The notes under the pieces were generated by a model. That model ran no database searches. It saw only the letters and a program-made list of their open reading frames with translations, and was not told the DNA's origin. Positions 32,142-41,182 of a stretch of DNA of 64,000 bases are shown in pieces. Both the position numbers and the translations under genes were made by a program. The stretch spans positions 20,295 through 84,294 of the forward strand of contig NW_020312021.1 of NCBI RefSeq assembly GCF_003144115.1, given 5' to 3'. The DNA comes from Tilletiopsis washingtonensis. Lineage: Eukaryota > Basidiomycota > Exobasidiomycetes > Entylomatales. Within the stretch, counting starts at the first letter, position 1, and every line of letters starts with the position of its first letter.

Positions 32142-34452
32142 ATGGAGGCTCGCCGCAGCGGCCGCGTCGCCAAGCTGGCTCCGCCCATCTACGCCTTCGT
32201 TCCCATGCCGGCCGTGGATGACGACAACGAGGACTGCATGATGCCCGCGCATCGCTCGGCGGCCGCGCCGGCGCCCAGCGGCCCGGCAATTGCATCGTCC
32301 TCGCGCGGCAGCACCTCTGCCGCATCGCCATCGTGTGGCAGCGGCTCGGCTTCGTCGCCTCTCATCATCGACGGAGATTGGCAGTCGGACGAGGACGAGC
32401 TTTCTGCACGCGAGCTCAAGCACGAGCTACTCGCAGATGCGATGCGCGAGCTGCGTGTGCAATTGAACGTGGATCTGGGCGCGCCCGTGGAGGCGAAAGA
32501 TCTGCTGCTGAACCTCGACGCGTTCTGCCGCCGTGTGGTCGGTGAGGTGGGATTCGTGAACACGCCCATGGGTAAGTCTTGCCGTCAGTGGCGCAGCGAG
32601 CGCGGCAACGTGGCCCAGTGCTGTCAAACAGGCAGCAATCGGCGGCGCCCCCCCCCCCCCTCCTGTATGCGCGTGCTGACCCCGTCCTGCGTCAGCCGTC
32701 AAGGTGGCTATAAGCTTCTTCTTCAAGGACCAGGAGGAAGGTGGCGCACCGGCTCTGCCGTACGATCTTTGCGCGGCCAAGACCGGTCTCAGGCTGATCG
32801 CCGAGGACGTCCTGGCGCTGTCCGGCGAGCATGGCCAGCGCGAGGCCGCCAAGCACGCCCTCGAGCGCGGCGCGCGCGCCAAGCCGCTGCCTGCGCAACG
32901 TGCTCGCCTCGCAGATCAGGCGGCCGAGGCCGGCGCAAGCGCCGCTCGCCTCGCTTCTGCTCCTGGAGCTCCTCCGGCGCCGATCGACGGTCTCGACATG
33001 TCCGACGCCGATGCCGCTCTGCCGCACACCGGCCGCGCCGACGATGGCGTGCTCGTCACGCACGCTGTCTTGCCCGGCCGCGCCGCCAACGCCGCCGAAG
33101 CGCCGCAGGCTGCCGCCGTCAACGAGCTCAACTCAGAGTGGGACGAGACGATGGATGTCGGCGCTCCGGCGAGTGCGTCACGCGCATCGGATGCGTCGGA
33201 CGAGGCATATGCATCGGATGCGGCAGACGAAGCATATGCATCGGATGCGGCGGAGGATGACGCATATGCATCGGATGCGGCGGAGGATGACGCAGATGCA
33301 TCAGATGCGGCGTCGCCGGCAACGTCTGCTGCTGTGGCTGCTGCTGTGGCTGCTGCGTCGGACGCTGTGGCTGCGTCGGACGCTCCGGCGCCTGCGGTAG
33401 CCGCAGCCGGGCTGTCGGCATCAGGCGCACGGAGACAAAGGGCCGCCCAGGGGCAGCAGAACCGCAATAAGAAGAAGGCTGTCCTCGCAGAGGCGCTGAA
33501 GGACAACGAGCCGCCGCTGCCCGAGATGGCCACCTTCTGCAACCGCGTCCTCAACGAGGCCGGATACCTGCAGACGCCTCTTGTTGCAGACTTTGCGCAA
33601 CGTCTCCGAGTCCAGGCAGTCGCCGCGGACGTCCTCAAGCCCCTCACGAACGCAAACCCCTTCAAGGTCAAGTTATCGGCAGAGAGTTACATGCTCGCAA
33701 CTGCGCGCGCAGTGACGGGAGTCGTGATGCAGCAGGGGGCGTTCAGCAGCGTCGAGAAGATGGATCTGGACATGGCCATCCTCGAGAACGGCAAGACCAA
33801 GAACATTCTGGCGTCAATCAAGAAGCTGCCGGCAGCTCGGACGATCAGCGGGCGCTCGATGCCGTCAATCATGGCCGCCCGCCGCGCTGTCGGCGCTTCG
33901 AAGCGGCGCGAGGGGCTGCGGCAGTATCTCGCAGCCGAGTCGCAGCGCAGCATGGGCTTCCTGACGCTGCGCCAAGTCTTCGAGCTGCGTCGTGCCGAGG
34001 TACAGGGCGGACGCCCCTACCCTTGGTTCGACGCAGCAGCGGGCAACCTCGCGCCGCCCGTCGCCGCCGCTGCTCAGCCTGCTGCGAAGTGGTTCGACGC
34101 AGCGGCGGGCAACCTCGCGCCGCCCGTCGCCGCCGCTGCTCAGCCTGCTGCGAAGTGGATCGGCGCATGCGACGCCGACATGGTCGCGCCGCCCGTCGCC
34201 GCCGCTCCTCAGCCTGCTGCGAAGTGGATCGGCGCATGCGACGCCGACTTGCGCGCGCCGCCCGTGGCCGCCGCTTCGAAGTGGGTCGGCGCCTGCGACG
34301 CCGACTTGCGCGCACCGTCCGTCGCTCATGCTGCGAAGTGGCTTGGCGCCTGCGACGCCGACATGCTCGCACCGCCCGTCGCCCATGCCGGCGCCCAGCC
34401 GAGCTCTGCGTCAGAGGCTGAGGCGTCGACGATGGCCACGCACCTCGACTAG
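32142..34452 (+). CDS. Lineage-specific repeat-containing protein, function unknown
   Basis: Predicted 728 aa, two exons (32142-32571, 32696-34452), phase closed. No known domain recognised. Layout: disordered N-terminus; an Asp/Glu-rich piece GDWQSDEDEL; a helical block with LLLNLDAFCRRVVGEVGFV; a mixed middle; acidic repeats of YASDAAEDDA (about residues 310-360); a basic patch RRQRAAQGQQNRNKKK; a second block PEMATFCNRVLNEAGYLQTP; and a C-terminal array of six about 20-residue repeats of the form KW-[FIVL]-[DG]-A-[AC]-x-x-[DN]-x-x-APPVA. The two FC-x-RV-x-x-E-x-G-[FY] blocks may be an ancient internal duplication. The intron contains a 13-nt poly-C run. It lies in the accessory-looking 30-41 kb region. 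Role unknown. Confidence 0.75.
32648..32660 (+). repeat. Poly-C run, 13 nt
   Basis: Uninterrupted cytosines inside the intron of the 32142-34452 gene. One of several long G/C homopolymers in this window. Confidence 0.9.
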
Positions 34453-35769
34453 CTCGAACTAGTGCCAACTTTCTCGTTCCTTTTGTCACGCAACACCTAC
34501 AGTCGTGCCACAGACACGGCTGGGTCATGTACGCTCCGCGCCGCAATTCATTGATCACACGACTTCACGCAGCAGACATGGTGCAAAGGGTAAGACACAT
34601 GGAAGGAACAATGCCGAACTGGTCGGTGTGAGAGAGATGGACCGGCGTGGTGAGGCTGCAACGCAGGCACGCGGCGAGGCAGAGCCGAAGAGCGGCGCGG
34701 GCCGGGGTTGCTGGTGAAGACAAGGCAAACGCGATGCGCGGGCGGTGGAAGATGCAGAGACGAGAGAGGGCAGGCGGAGTGACGGTGGAGTGATCAGCAG
34801 CTGAGCCCACGCAGAGCGCACTCGGTCTCCCACCCACGCGCGGGCACTAGTTGATGGCTCAGCGTGCCTCGCCGCGAGGCCCGCTCGTCGCTTAGCGTTT
34901 CATCCAGCCAAGTAGGCCTGGACGGCCAGCCTTCTCGCCCTCTCGGCGTCTACCGCTCGCGTGTCGCGCCTCCCGTGTAGCTCCTTCGCGCCAGAGACAC
35001 CAACGCCGTGTCGCACTGCGCTGTCGACGGCGTGCCTGCCCTTCTCGGTGCACTTCGAGCAACTCATCGAAGCGACTACCGCCGGGCAGATGCAATGCCG
35101 CGGCCCTCGAGAAGGAGAGTGAAGGGCCTTGTCAAGCCCAGCGTCTACTGATTGAACGGGACTGTGTGCTCGCGAGCAGCCGGCATCAGCGCCGGTGCAG
35201 AAATGGTAGCGGCATTCGCTCCGGCCCGGCACAACACTCGAGGCTGAGGCGCGTTGAGGGCACCACTGGAGCAGTTCCGACGTGCGCATCAACGTCGCTG
35301 CTGCCTTGCCCAACGCGGTATCGTGAGACTCAACTGACCGGGCTGCGGCGAGCGCGGTGCCGGCGGGCTGAGCCAGTGCTGTCTTGCTTGTGGCGAGGGC
35401 GAGTAGTTGGGCACGGACATGGCGAGGGTCGAGTCGAACGTGAAGGCAGCTTTGCGCCGAAAGCACCTCTGAATATACGGTGGAGCTTCCGAAGCGACCG
35501 GCAATGTAGCACGGCGCTGCTGCTTGCAGGCCACCGCAGCACAACAGGCGTACTCATGAGAGAGCAGGCGCAGGCCAAGGGGGGGGGGGGGGCTGTCTCC
35601 CAAGCTCGCCGGCGCCGGGGCGCGTCGCGGCGTGCCATCGGCGCTCCCACGCCATCGACTCTTGCCGGCGCCGCCGCGGTGGAGGCGACCTGCCTTCCGT
35701 CCCACCACCACCACCTCCGGGTCAGCACCCCTCAAACTTTACTCTCTCGTCTTCATCGTCCCCTTCAGC
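34453..35769. other. 1.3-kb intergenic stretch, no gene seen
   Basis: Open frames on both strands lack protein-like composition or splice-consistent structure. It contains a 14-nt poly-G run at 35579-35592. The last 120 bp before 35770 are CT/CA-rich and probably promoter or leader. Confidence 0.6.
35579..35592 (+). repeat. Poly-G run, 14 nt
   Basis: Uninterrupted guanines about 180 bp upstream of the start of the 35770 gene. Confidence 0.9.
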
Positions 35770-37625
35770 ATGCCCTACCCACCTCCGCAGCCGCCGCATG
35801 GCCACGCATACAGCCACGGCGCCCCCCCCCCCCCCCACCGCATAGCCACGCACACAGCTACGGCGCCCCGCCGCCGCCGCACGGCCACGCATACAGCTAC
35901 GGCGCCCCGCCGCCGCCGCATGGCGGCGGCCGTGCCTACGCCGGCGACGACGACATCATGTCTCGCTACGCCAGCGAGATGCGCGGCGGTGGCTTCGGCC
36001 CCGTGTCTCGCTTCGCGCCGCACTTCGCAGGCGACGAGCCTCATCGTCCATACGGCGAGGTTGGCCCGGTGCCTCGCGGCGCCAGCGAGCTGCGCAGCGG
36101 CGGCTTCAGCCCCATGCCTCGCTTCGGGCCGCAATTCGCAGGCGACGAGGCTCATCGTCGCCTCGAGCCGCGCTACGCAGGCGACGAGCCGCGCCGTCTG
36201 TACGGCGAGGTTGGCCCTGCGCCCCGCTACGCCAGCGAGATGCGCGGTAGCGGCAGCATCGAGCCGCATCGTCCCTACAACGATGAGTTGCGTCGTCCCT
36301 ACGGCCATGATGGCCCTACACCCCGCTACGCCAGCGAGATGCGCGGCGGCAGCGGCGGCAGCACAGAGTCTCGCTTCGACGCGCGCTACGCCGGCGAGGT
36401 GCGCTACGCAGATGACGAGCGCCGCGCCTACGCGATCGACCCGCGCCCTGCAGGCGACGAGCGTCGCAGCCTCTACGGCGGCGATGAGATGATGCGTGTT
36501 GGCAACCGCGAGCAGCAGGGCGCCTACTTTGGTGATGCCGCGCGCCGCGGCGGCGCATACGAGTCCCGTGCGCCCTACCGTGGCGAGATGCTGCGCGGCG
36601 CCTTCGGCTACGGCGGAGGACAGCATGCGGGCGCAGAGTCCGGCGACCGCTACGGCCACTCCATGCGAGCTGCGGCTCCTAGCGCCGGCGTCGAGGGCCT
36701 CCGCCACTACGGAGGCAGCGCCACGCCCGGCGGCAGCGCCACGCCCGGCGGCAGCGCCACGCCCGGCGGCAGCGCCACGCACGGCGGCAGCGCCACGCAC
36801 GGCGGCAGCGCCACGCCCGGCGGCAGCGGCTTCCGGCAGAGCTCTTCTTCCATCCCGGAGCCCCGAGACCCCCGCCCGGTGCTCGCTGGACTGCCTCGCA
36901 GAGGGTTCCACCACTTTCAGCGCCTCCACGAGCAGGCACAGGCACGTCGCCAACCTGCGATCAATCCGGCGCCGTCCGCCGATGCGCACGAGGCGCCGGC
37001 GTCGTCCAACGCGCCCAGCTCGGCGCTGGTGCCGTTCGCCGCTGCGCACGAGGCGCAAGCGCCTTCTGCCGCGCCCAGCTCGGCGCTGGTGCCGTTCGCC
37101 GCTGCGCACGAGGCGCAAGCGACGCCTGCTGCCGCCGTGGAGCCGGCACCGGCGGCGCTCACATACGAGGCGTTCCAGAAGGGCATGATGCCGTGCCGGC
37201 TGATGTTCGAGCACTCCGGCCTCGTCGAGGGCATCAGTCATCAGCTCGCTAAGCACGAGGCGTACCGCCGTCACATGTACGACGACGGCATGCTGTACGG
37301 CTTCCATGGCCATGGCAAGGGCCTGGAGGGCTATGTGATGGGCGTCTATTTCAAAGAGTGGCGTGCCATCGAGGCGGAAGTGAGCCGGCGCCGCGCGGCG
37401 CCCGAGAACGCGCCGCGCAAGGTCGTGAGGACCGAGGGTCCCGCACCTAAGCCTCCTGGCCTGGGACCCGAGCCTCCCGGCTCCAGCGCGTCCGGCTCCA
37501 AGGCGTCAAGCTCGAAGGCGCCGAGCTCGAAGGCTCCCGGCTCCAAGGCGTCGGGCTCCAAGCCCCCCAGCCGCGAGCAGCCCAGCCGCAAGCAGCCCAG
37601 CCGCGAGCAGCCCAGCCGCAAGTAG
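35770..37625 (+). CDS. Repeat-rich lineage-specific protein with apparent frameshift in poly-C
   Basis: No introns seen; about 618 aa if the frame is restored. The start MPYPPPQPPHGHAYSHGAP is in one frame and everything after the 15-C run at 35822-35836 is in another. The repeat unit HGHAYSYGAPPPP continues across the break in the new frame, so a run one C longer or two C shorter would give one protein. Next come about ten copies of a unit like RYAGDEPxRPYGEVGPxPRYASEMRG, then a GGSATP hexapeptide array (36713-36830, 18-bp unit), Ala-rich PSSALVPFAAAHEAQA repeats, a more conserved-looking core (FQKGMMPCRLMFEHSGLVEG, YGFHGHGKGLEGYVMGVYF), and a Ser/Lys/Pro tail of SKAP and PSRxQ repeats. It is rich in Arg, Tyr and Gly. 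No known family; function unknown. Confidence 0.65.
35822..35836 (+). repeat. Poly-C run, 15 nt, inside coding sequence
   Basis: Lies in the Pro-rich start of the 35770 gene, where other units encode Pro with mixed CCG codons. The reading frame breaks exactly here. Confidence 0.9.
36713..36830 (+). repeat. 18-bp coding minisatellite (Gly-Gly-Ser-Ala-Thr-Pro/His)
   Basis: Six to seven head-to-tail copies of GGCGGCAGCGCCACGCCC, with two copies carrying CAC in place of CCC. It is in frame within the 35770 gene and is expected to vary in copy number between strains. Confidence 0.9.
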
Positions 37626-38243
37626 CCCACGGCAAGCAGCGTCAAGCCTCCGAGGCGCATCGGCGGCGCAGCTCGGCCGCGCTCCCACCTTCTGCCCACT
37701 CGACTCTCACTACTTCCCTCGTCACTGTCTGCATCGCCGTCTGAGAATCCGTGCCCGCTGTACCACTGTAGCATCGCTGCCTCCAAACATTCCCGTGTCG
37801 CCTCTCTCCTCAGCACATCCCTCGGCGGGCAGAAGAGTGAGCCAAGGCGCAAGACGCTAGCTGAAGAGCGGCACTATTCTCTGCCCCTCAAGGCAAGACG
37901 CAGGTCGCGTCTGTTGCGCGTGCGTGGGCACGACACTTTTCAGGCAGTCTTGACGAAAGTCGACGACGTCTTTCGTACACCGAGCGAGTCAGAAGCATGC
38001 GCGCCGTGGGCTCGACGAGAAGGGATCGTAGCGAAGTGTAAGGTGTGATTCAAGTGGGACGAGGCGAGACACGCGACGTCATTGGGGGTGGCTGGAAGGC
38101 AAAGATGCCGCAGTGAGAGAGAAGGAAATGTGATCACCGACGAGCGGAGATGCAGACAGGCTCGGGGGGGGGGGGGGGGATCGCGGCGCCCGGCGTGGAC
38201 AAGGAAAGGAGCGGACTGCAAAGCAGGGCCGCGTCGCGCAGCC
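37626..38243. other. Intergenic region between convergent genes
   Basis: 618 bp downstream of both the repeat-rich protein and the 38244-38978 gene. It contains a 16-nt poly-G run at 38164-38179. No gene seen. Confidence 0.6.
38164..38179 (+). repeat. Poly-G run, 16 nt
   Basis: Uninterrupted guanines, 65 bp past the stop of the 38244-38978 minus-strand gene. Confidence 0.9.
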
Positions 38244-38978
38244 TTAGGGCGCCTTCGGCGGGACATTGGCCTTCCAGAAGTCCCAGTGCTCCTCTGTCAC
38301 GCCCTCCGGGTGCTGGCGGGCATGCTCGAAGTGGCCTCCGTCGAAGGTACTCTTGTGCTCAACGAGGGCGCGCGCGTCCGCCTCAGGAACCTCTGACATC
38401 TTCACTGTGCTCAAGAAGGCGTCAGTGGCACATCCACACGCCTGCAATTGCGGACAGCGGTGTGCCAGCGCATGCTCGCCCCACTCGGTGGCAAGCAGGC
38501 GGCTGCCACGGAGCACGAGAGCAGAGATGACAGCTCGAGCGACACCGACAGCGGCAGCGCGAGCGACGACGAGAGCTCGAGCGGGGGGCGGAACGCCGCA
38601 CCCTCGGGGAGCGTGTGGGCTGCATCACTCACCGGAAGGATTCTCCTCGCTTCCCTCGCTCTCGGAGACGGGCTCGCGCCTCTTGCCTAGCGCGTTGGCG
38701 GACGCATCAAAGGCCGTAGCAGGTGTGGCAGGCTGCGGCACAGACGCAGGAACGGACGACGCAGACGGCCCACTTGCAGGGTTGGTGCTGGTGGGCAGCG
38801 GCGCAGATGCTGGCGCAGAGGACGTCGAGGGCAGGGCGGCGTGCGAGGCGGTGGGCGAAGCCGGAGCCGAGGCGATGGGCGAGTCGCTGTCGTTCATCAC
38901 GCTACAGATGCGAGCGACAGTGTCGAGCACGTGCTGAGGAAGAGAAGGGATAGCCTCCCAGTTTCGAAGGGGCGGCAT
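38244..38978 (-). CDS. Small protein of unknown function, duplicated N-terminus nearby
   Basis: Two exons (38633-38978, 38244-38404), phase closed, 168 aa. The N-terminus MPPLRNWEAIPSLPQHVLDT continues VARICSVMNDSDS. A Ser/Ala/Pro-rich linker, a basic patch LGKRREPVSESEGSEE and a C-terminal block rich in His and Trp follow (EHKSTFDGGHFEHARQ, TEEHWDFWKANVPPKAP). No family recognised. The opening PQ-x-VLDT-[VI]-A-x-ICS-x-M reappears at 39708 on the same strand, so this is the intact member of a duplicated pair. Its divergent neighbour on the plus strand (39535) is a broken copy of the start of the 39909 gene. Function unknown. Confidence 0.65.
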
Positions 38979-39534
38979 GTGGATGGTGGTGGGAGGTGTG
39001 CAGCGGGGACGAGGCTCGCCGAGTTAGATGCAGGCGCAGGCGCAGCCAGTCGCGAGCCAGCACCCAGAGGCGGCGGCGGCGGCGCAGCGCCGCGCGCGGC
39101 GTGGCGGCGGCAGTGGCGCGGCAAACCCCTATGCCCTCCTCGGCCTTCGTTCTCCTTCTCTTCTGCATCCCATGCCCCAGCATACCCTCAGAACGAGCAG
39201 GGCGCTTGAGGATAATGCTACTTGAGCCGCAGGCATGGAGCCGCAAGCCTCAAAGACAGATGTCACGCAGCTAGGACCCCAGATGGATCAACGGAGCGTG
39301 TCATGGTGCGACCCAGCGCAGAGCGCAGCGCATGCTCGCACCCGCTCAGGCTACAGCGTGCCACGTGGCGCCGTGGGAGCGGTCTCCGTCAGCAGCAGGG
39401 CGCGCCGCCACGCGTGGCATGCTCTCTTTGCCCCCACCATCTCTACGTGCACGGCTCTCACTCCGCCCCGCCCGCACGGCGGCTCTCGTTCCACCTGCAC
39501 GTCTCTTGCTTCTGCTGCACACTCTCTGCTTGCA
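38979..39534. other. Divergent spacer of duplication unit 1
   Basis: 556 bp between the 38978 start (-) and the 39535 start (+). The sequence CGGCAAACCCCTATGCCCTCC near 39118 matches CGGCAACCCCCTATGGCCTCC near 39800 in the second spacer, showing that the two spacers are related. Unit 1 carries extra sequence downstream of that point. Confidence 0.6.
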
Positions 39535-39592
39535 ATGTCGCCTGAGTTCCGCGCCTTCCTTGCGCTTGGCAGCCGCACTCCAGCATACTCTG
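39535..39592 (+). pseudogene. Truncated copy of the start of the 39909 gene
   Basis: Reads MSPEFRAFLALGSRTPAYS, matching the first residues of the 39909 gene (MSPEYQAFLALG, then RTPAYS after its frame break). The match stops at about 39592, after which the sequence belongs to the antisense fragment. It probably encodes nothing functional. It is useful because it shows the ancestral, unbroken reading frame. Confidence 0.7.
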
Positions 39593-39708
39593 GTGTGTTT
39601 GGGCGAGGCCCTGGGCGAAGCCCTGGGCGAAGCGTCGTCGTCGTCCATTGCGCTGCAGATCTGGGCAATGGTGTCGAGCACGTCCTGCGGAACAGGGGCG
39701 GGCGGCAT
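39593..39708 (-). pseudogene. Truncated copy of the start of the 38978 gene
   Basis: Reads MPPAPVPQDVLDT then IAQICSAMDDDDAS, clearly related to the first exon of the 38244-38978 gene. The related part ends near 39600, where it meets the truncated plus-strand fragment. The frame runs on antisense to 39346 without resembling the parent. It also contains a 12-bp internal repeat (GCCCTGGGCGAA). Confidence 0.65.
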
Positions 39709-39908
39709 GGTGATGGTGGTAGGGCAGAGGGCACCAGCGTTGGTGTGCGCCGAATGGCGCCCCTGACTTGGCGCAGCGCGTGCTTAAGGTCATTGGGGCG
39801 GCAACCCCCTATGGCCTCCAGCCCCTCTTCCTTTTCCCCTGCTCAGGCGTGCCGTCGCTCTCTCTCTCTCTCTCCGCCCACACACCTCTCACGTCCCTCC
39901 TCATCACG
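39709..39908. promoter_or_regulatory. Divergent spacer of duplication unit 2, promoter of the 39909 gene
   Basis: 200 bp with a (CT)n run at about 39852-39868 shortly before the start codon. It is related to the 38979-39534 spacer. Confidence 0.55.
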
Positions 39909-41100
39909 ATGTCACCCGAGTATCAGGCCTTCCTTGCGCTTGGGGCGTACTCCTGCATACAGTGCCAACTTCGAGATCACCGACACGGGCGCGCGCTTCC
40001 GTCATGATCCTACCAAGTTCAACTTCGACGAGGTACTCCTCCGCGATCCAGCTCTCTACGAAGCGGTGAGGCAGTTGCGTGTCCGTCGCTGCTGCACAGT
40101 ACTCACGCCGTGCCGTGCACAGGCTTTCGAGTCCTTCATGCAGGCGAACCCGGCCTGGCGTGCAGCAATCAGCAAGGCGCGGGGCCCGCTCTCCAACGAG
40201 GCCATCGAAGAGCTGATTGCTGAAGGGTGCTCCAGCAACAACGGCTGCATCTACATTGTCAAGGCAGAGAAGGTCGACGAGACAAGCCAGGCGCACTGTG
40301 TGGAGCGACGTTTCTACGTCGGCATGACACGCAACACTGAGCTTCGAGAGGAGGTGCACCTCACGGTGTCGAGTTGCCGTTACGTCAACGCAGCAGCGGC
40401 GGAAGGCTTCGACATCTCCTTCCACCCCGTCATCTCCGCTGCGGATGCCGCCAGCTTGGGCGAGTGGGAGGAAAGAGCCCGACTCTACTACCCTGCCATC
40501 GCAGACGAGCCGGTAAAGCTCAGAGAGTGGGCACAGCGCGCCGAGCTGTACTTCAGCGAGCACGTGGCCAACATCCTCACCGGTGAGTAACGAGGCGCTG
40601 AGACCGAGACGCAGAGGCGCGCGCGCCGGCGCGAAGGCGGTGCTTGCCGAGCTCGGATCCCCCATCACCGGCCAGTCCAGCATTTGTGTTGTTCTTGCTG
40701 ACCCCTTGCCTTTGCAGGGGCCACACTGGCGCCGCGTGGCATGAACAGGCGCTGCGTTGACAACAATTCTGGTCGCATGAGCTTCGGGCCCGCAGAGGAA
40801 CGCTTGGTTGTTGTCGTCTATACGTGCGCGTGGTACCTTCTGCGCGCGACCGGCATCGAGACGTATGCGCCTGTGAGTGCTGCTGCGGTATCGAGCGCCA
40901 GGCCTTCCCGCTGAGTCTACCTGCAGATCAAAGCACACTTTCCTCTTCTCCACAATGACTTTATCAGGTCAATCGCACGTCGGACAAGGTATCGGGGCTA
41001 CACTCTGAAGTACGCCTCGCCGGATGACGCCCTGGCCGGATATGCGCGAGACTTCGGCGTGGGATACGAGTTCACTAGCCTGCCGCTCGCTTCGCTCTGA
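39909..41100 (+). CDS. Protein with possible GIY-YIG nuclease-like core; frame break in exon 1
   Basis: Four exons (39909-40065, 40123-40582, 40718-40872, 40927-41100). Exon 1 needs one base removed or two added near 39945 (cttggggcgt) to join MSPEYQAFLALG with RTPAYSANFEITDTGARF; the other phases close, giving about 315 aa. The middle has NGCIYIVKAEK and, about 20 residues on, RRFYVGMTRN, which resembles the paired GIY and YIG strands. They are followed by an Arg and a His (RNTELREEVH), a later Glu in RAELYFSEHVAN and an Asn in MNRRCVDNN, the order of catalytic residues in GIY-YIG nucleases. The spacing is long for the family, so this is a suggestion. The C-terminus has YTCAWYLLRATGIE and a basic patch SIARRTRYRGYTLK. 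Convergent with REC8, 82 bp between stops. Confidence 0.6.
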
Positions 41101-41182
41101 ATCGAATTACATTCAGATTGCTGCGCTGCGTGTACATGGTGGCGAGCGGTCCCGCGGTGCGACTGTCTGGCGAGCCCGACAA

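Noticed and set aside
35166-35769. Upstream extension of the repeat-rich 35770 protein
   Set aside because: Composition changes sharply, a G14 run interrupts it, and MPYPPPQPPHGHAYSHGAP at 35770 begins the same repeat as the rest of the protein.
39235-39534. In-frame extension upstream of the 39535 and 39909 starts
   Set aside because: The duplicated MSPE start in both copies marks the true start; the extension is leader and spacer sequence.
39346-39592. Continuation of the 39708 minus-strand frame as a full protein
   Set aside because: Only the first 35 or so codons resemble the 38978 gene; beyond the junction it is antisense to the truncated plus fragment and Arg-rich.
39946-39961. A 16-nt GT...AG segment that would restore the frame of the 39909 gene
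   Set aside because: Far too short for a spliceosomal intron, and the duplicate copy shows that the RTPAYS residues inside it are coding.
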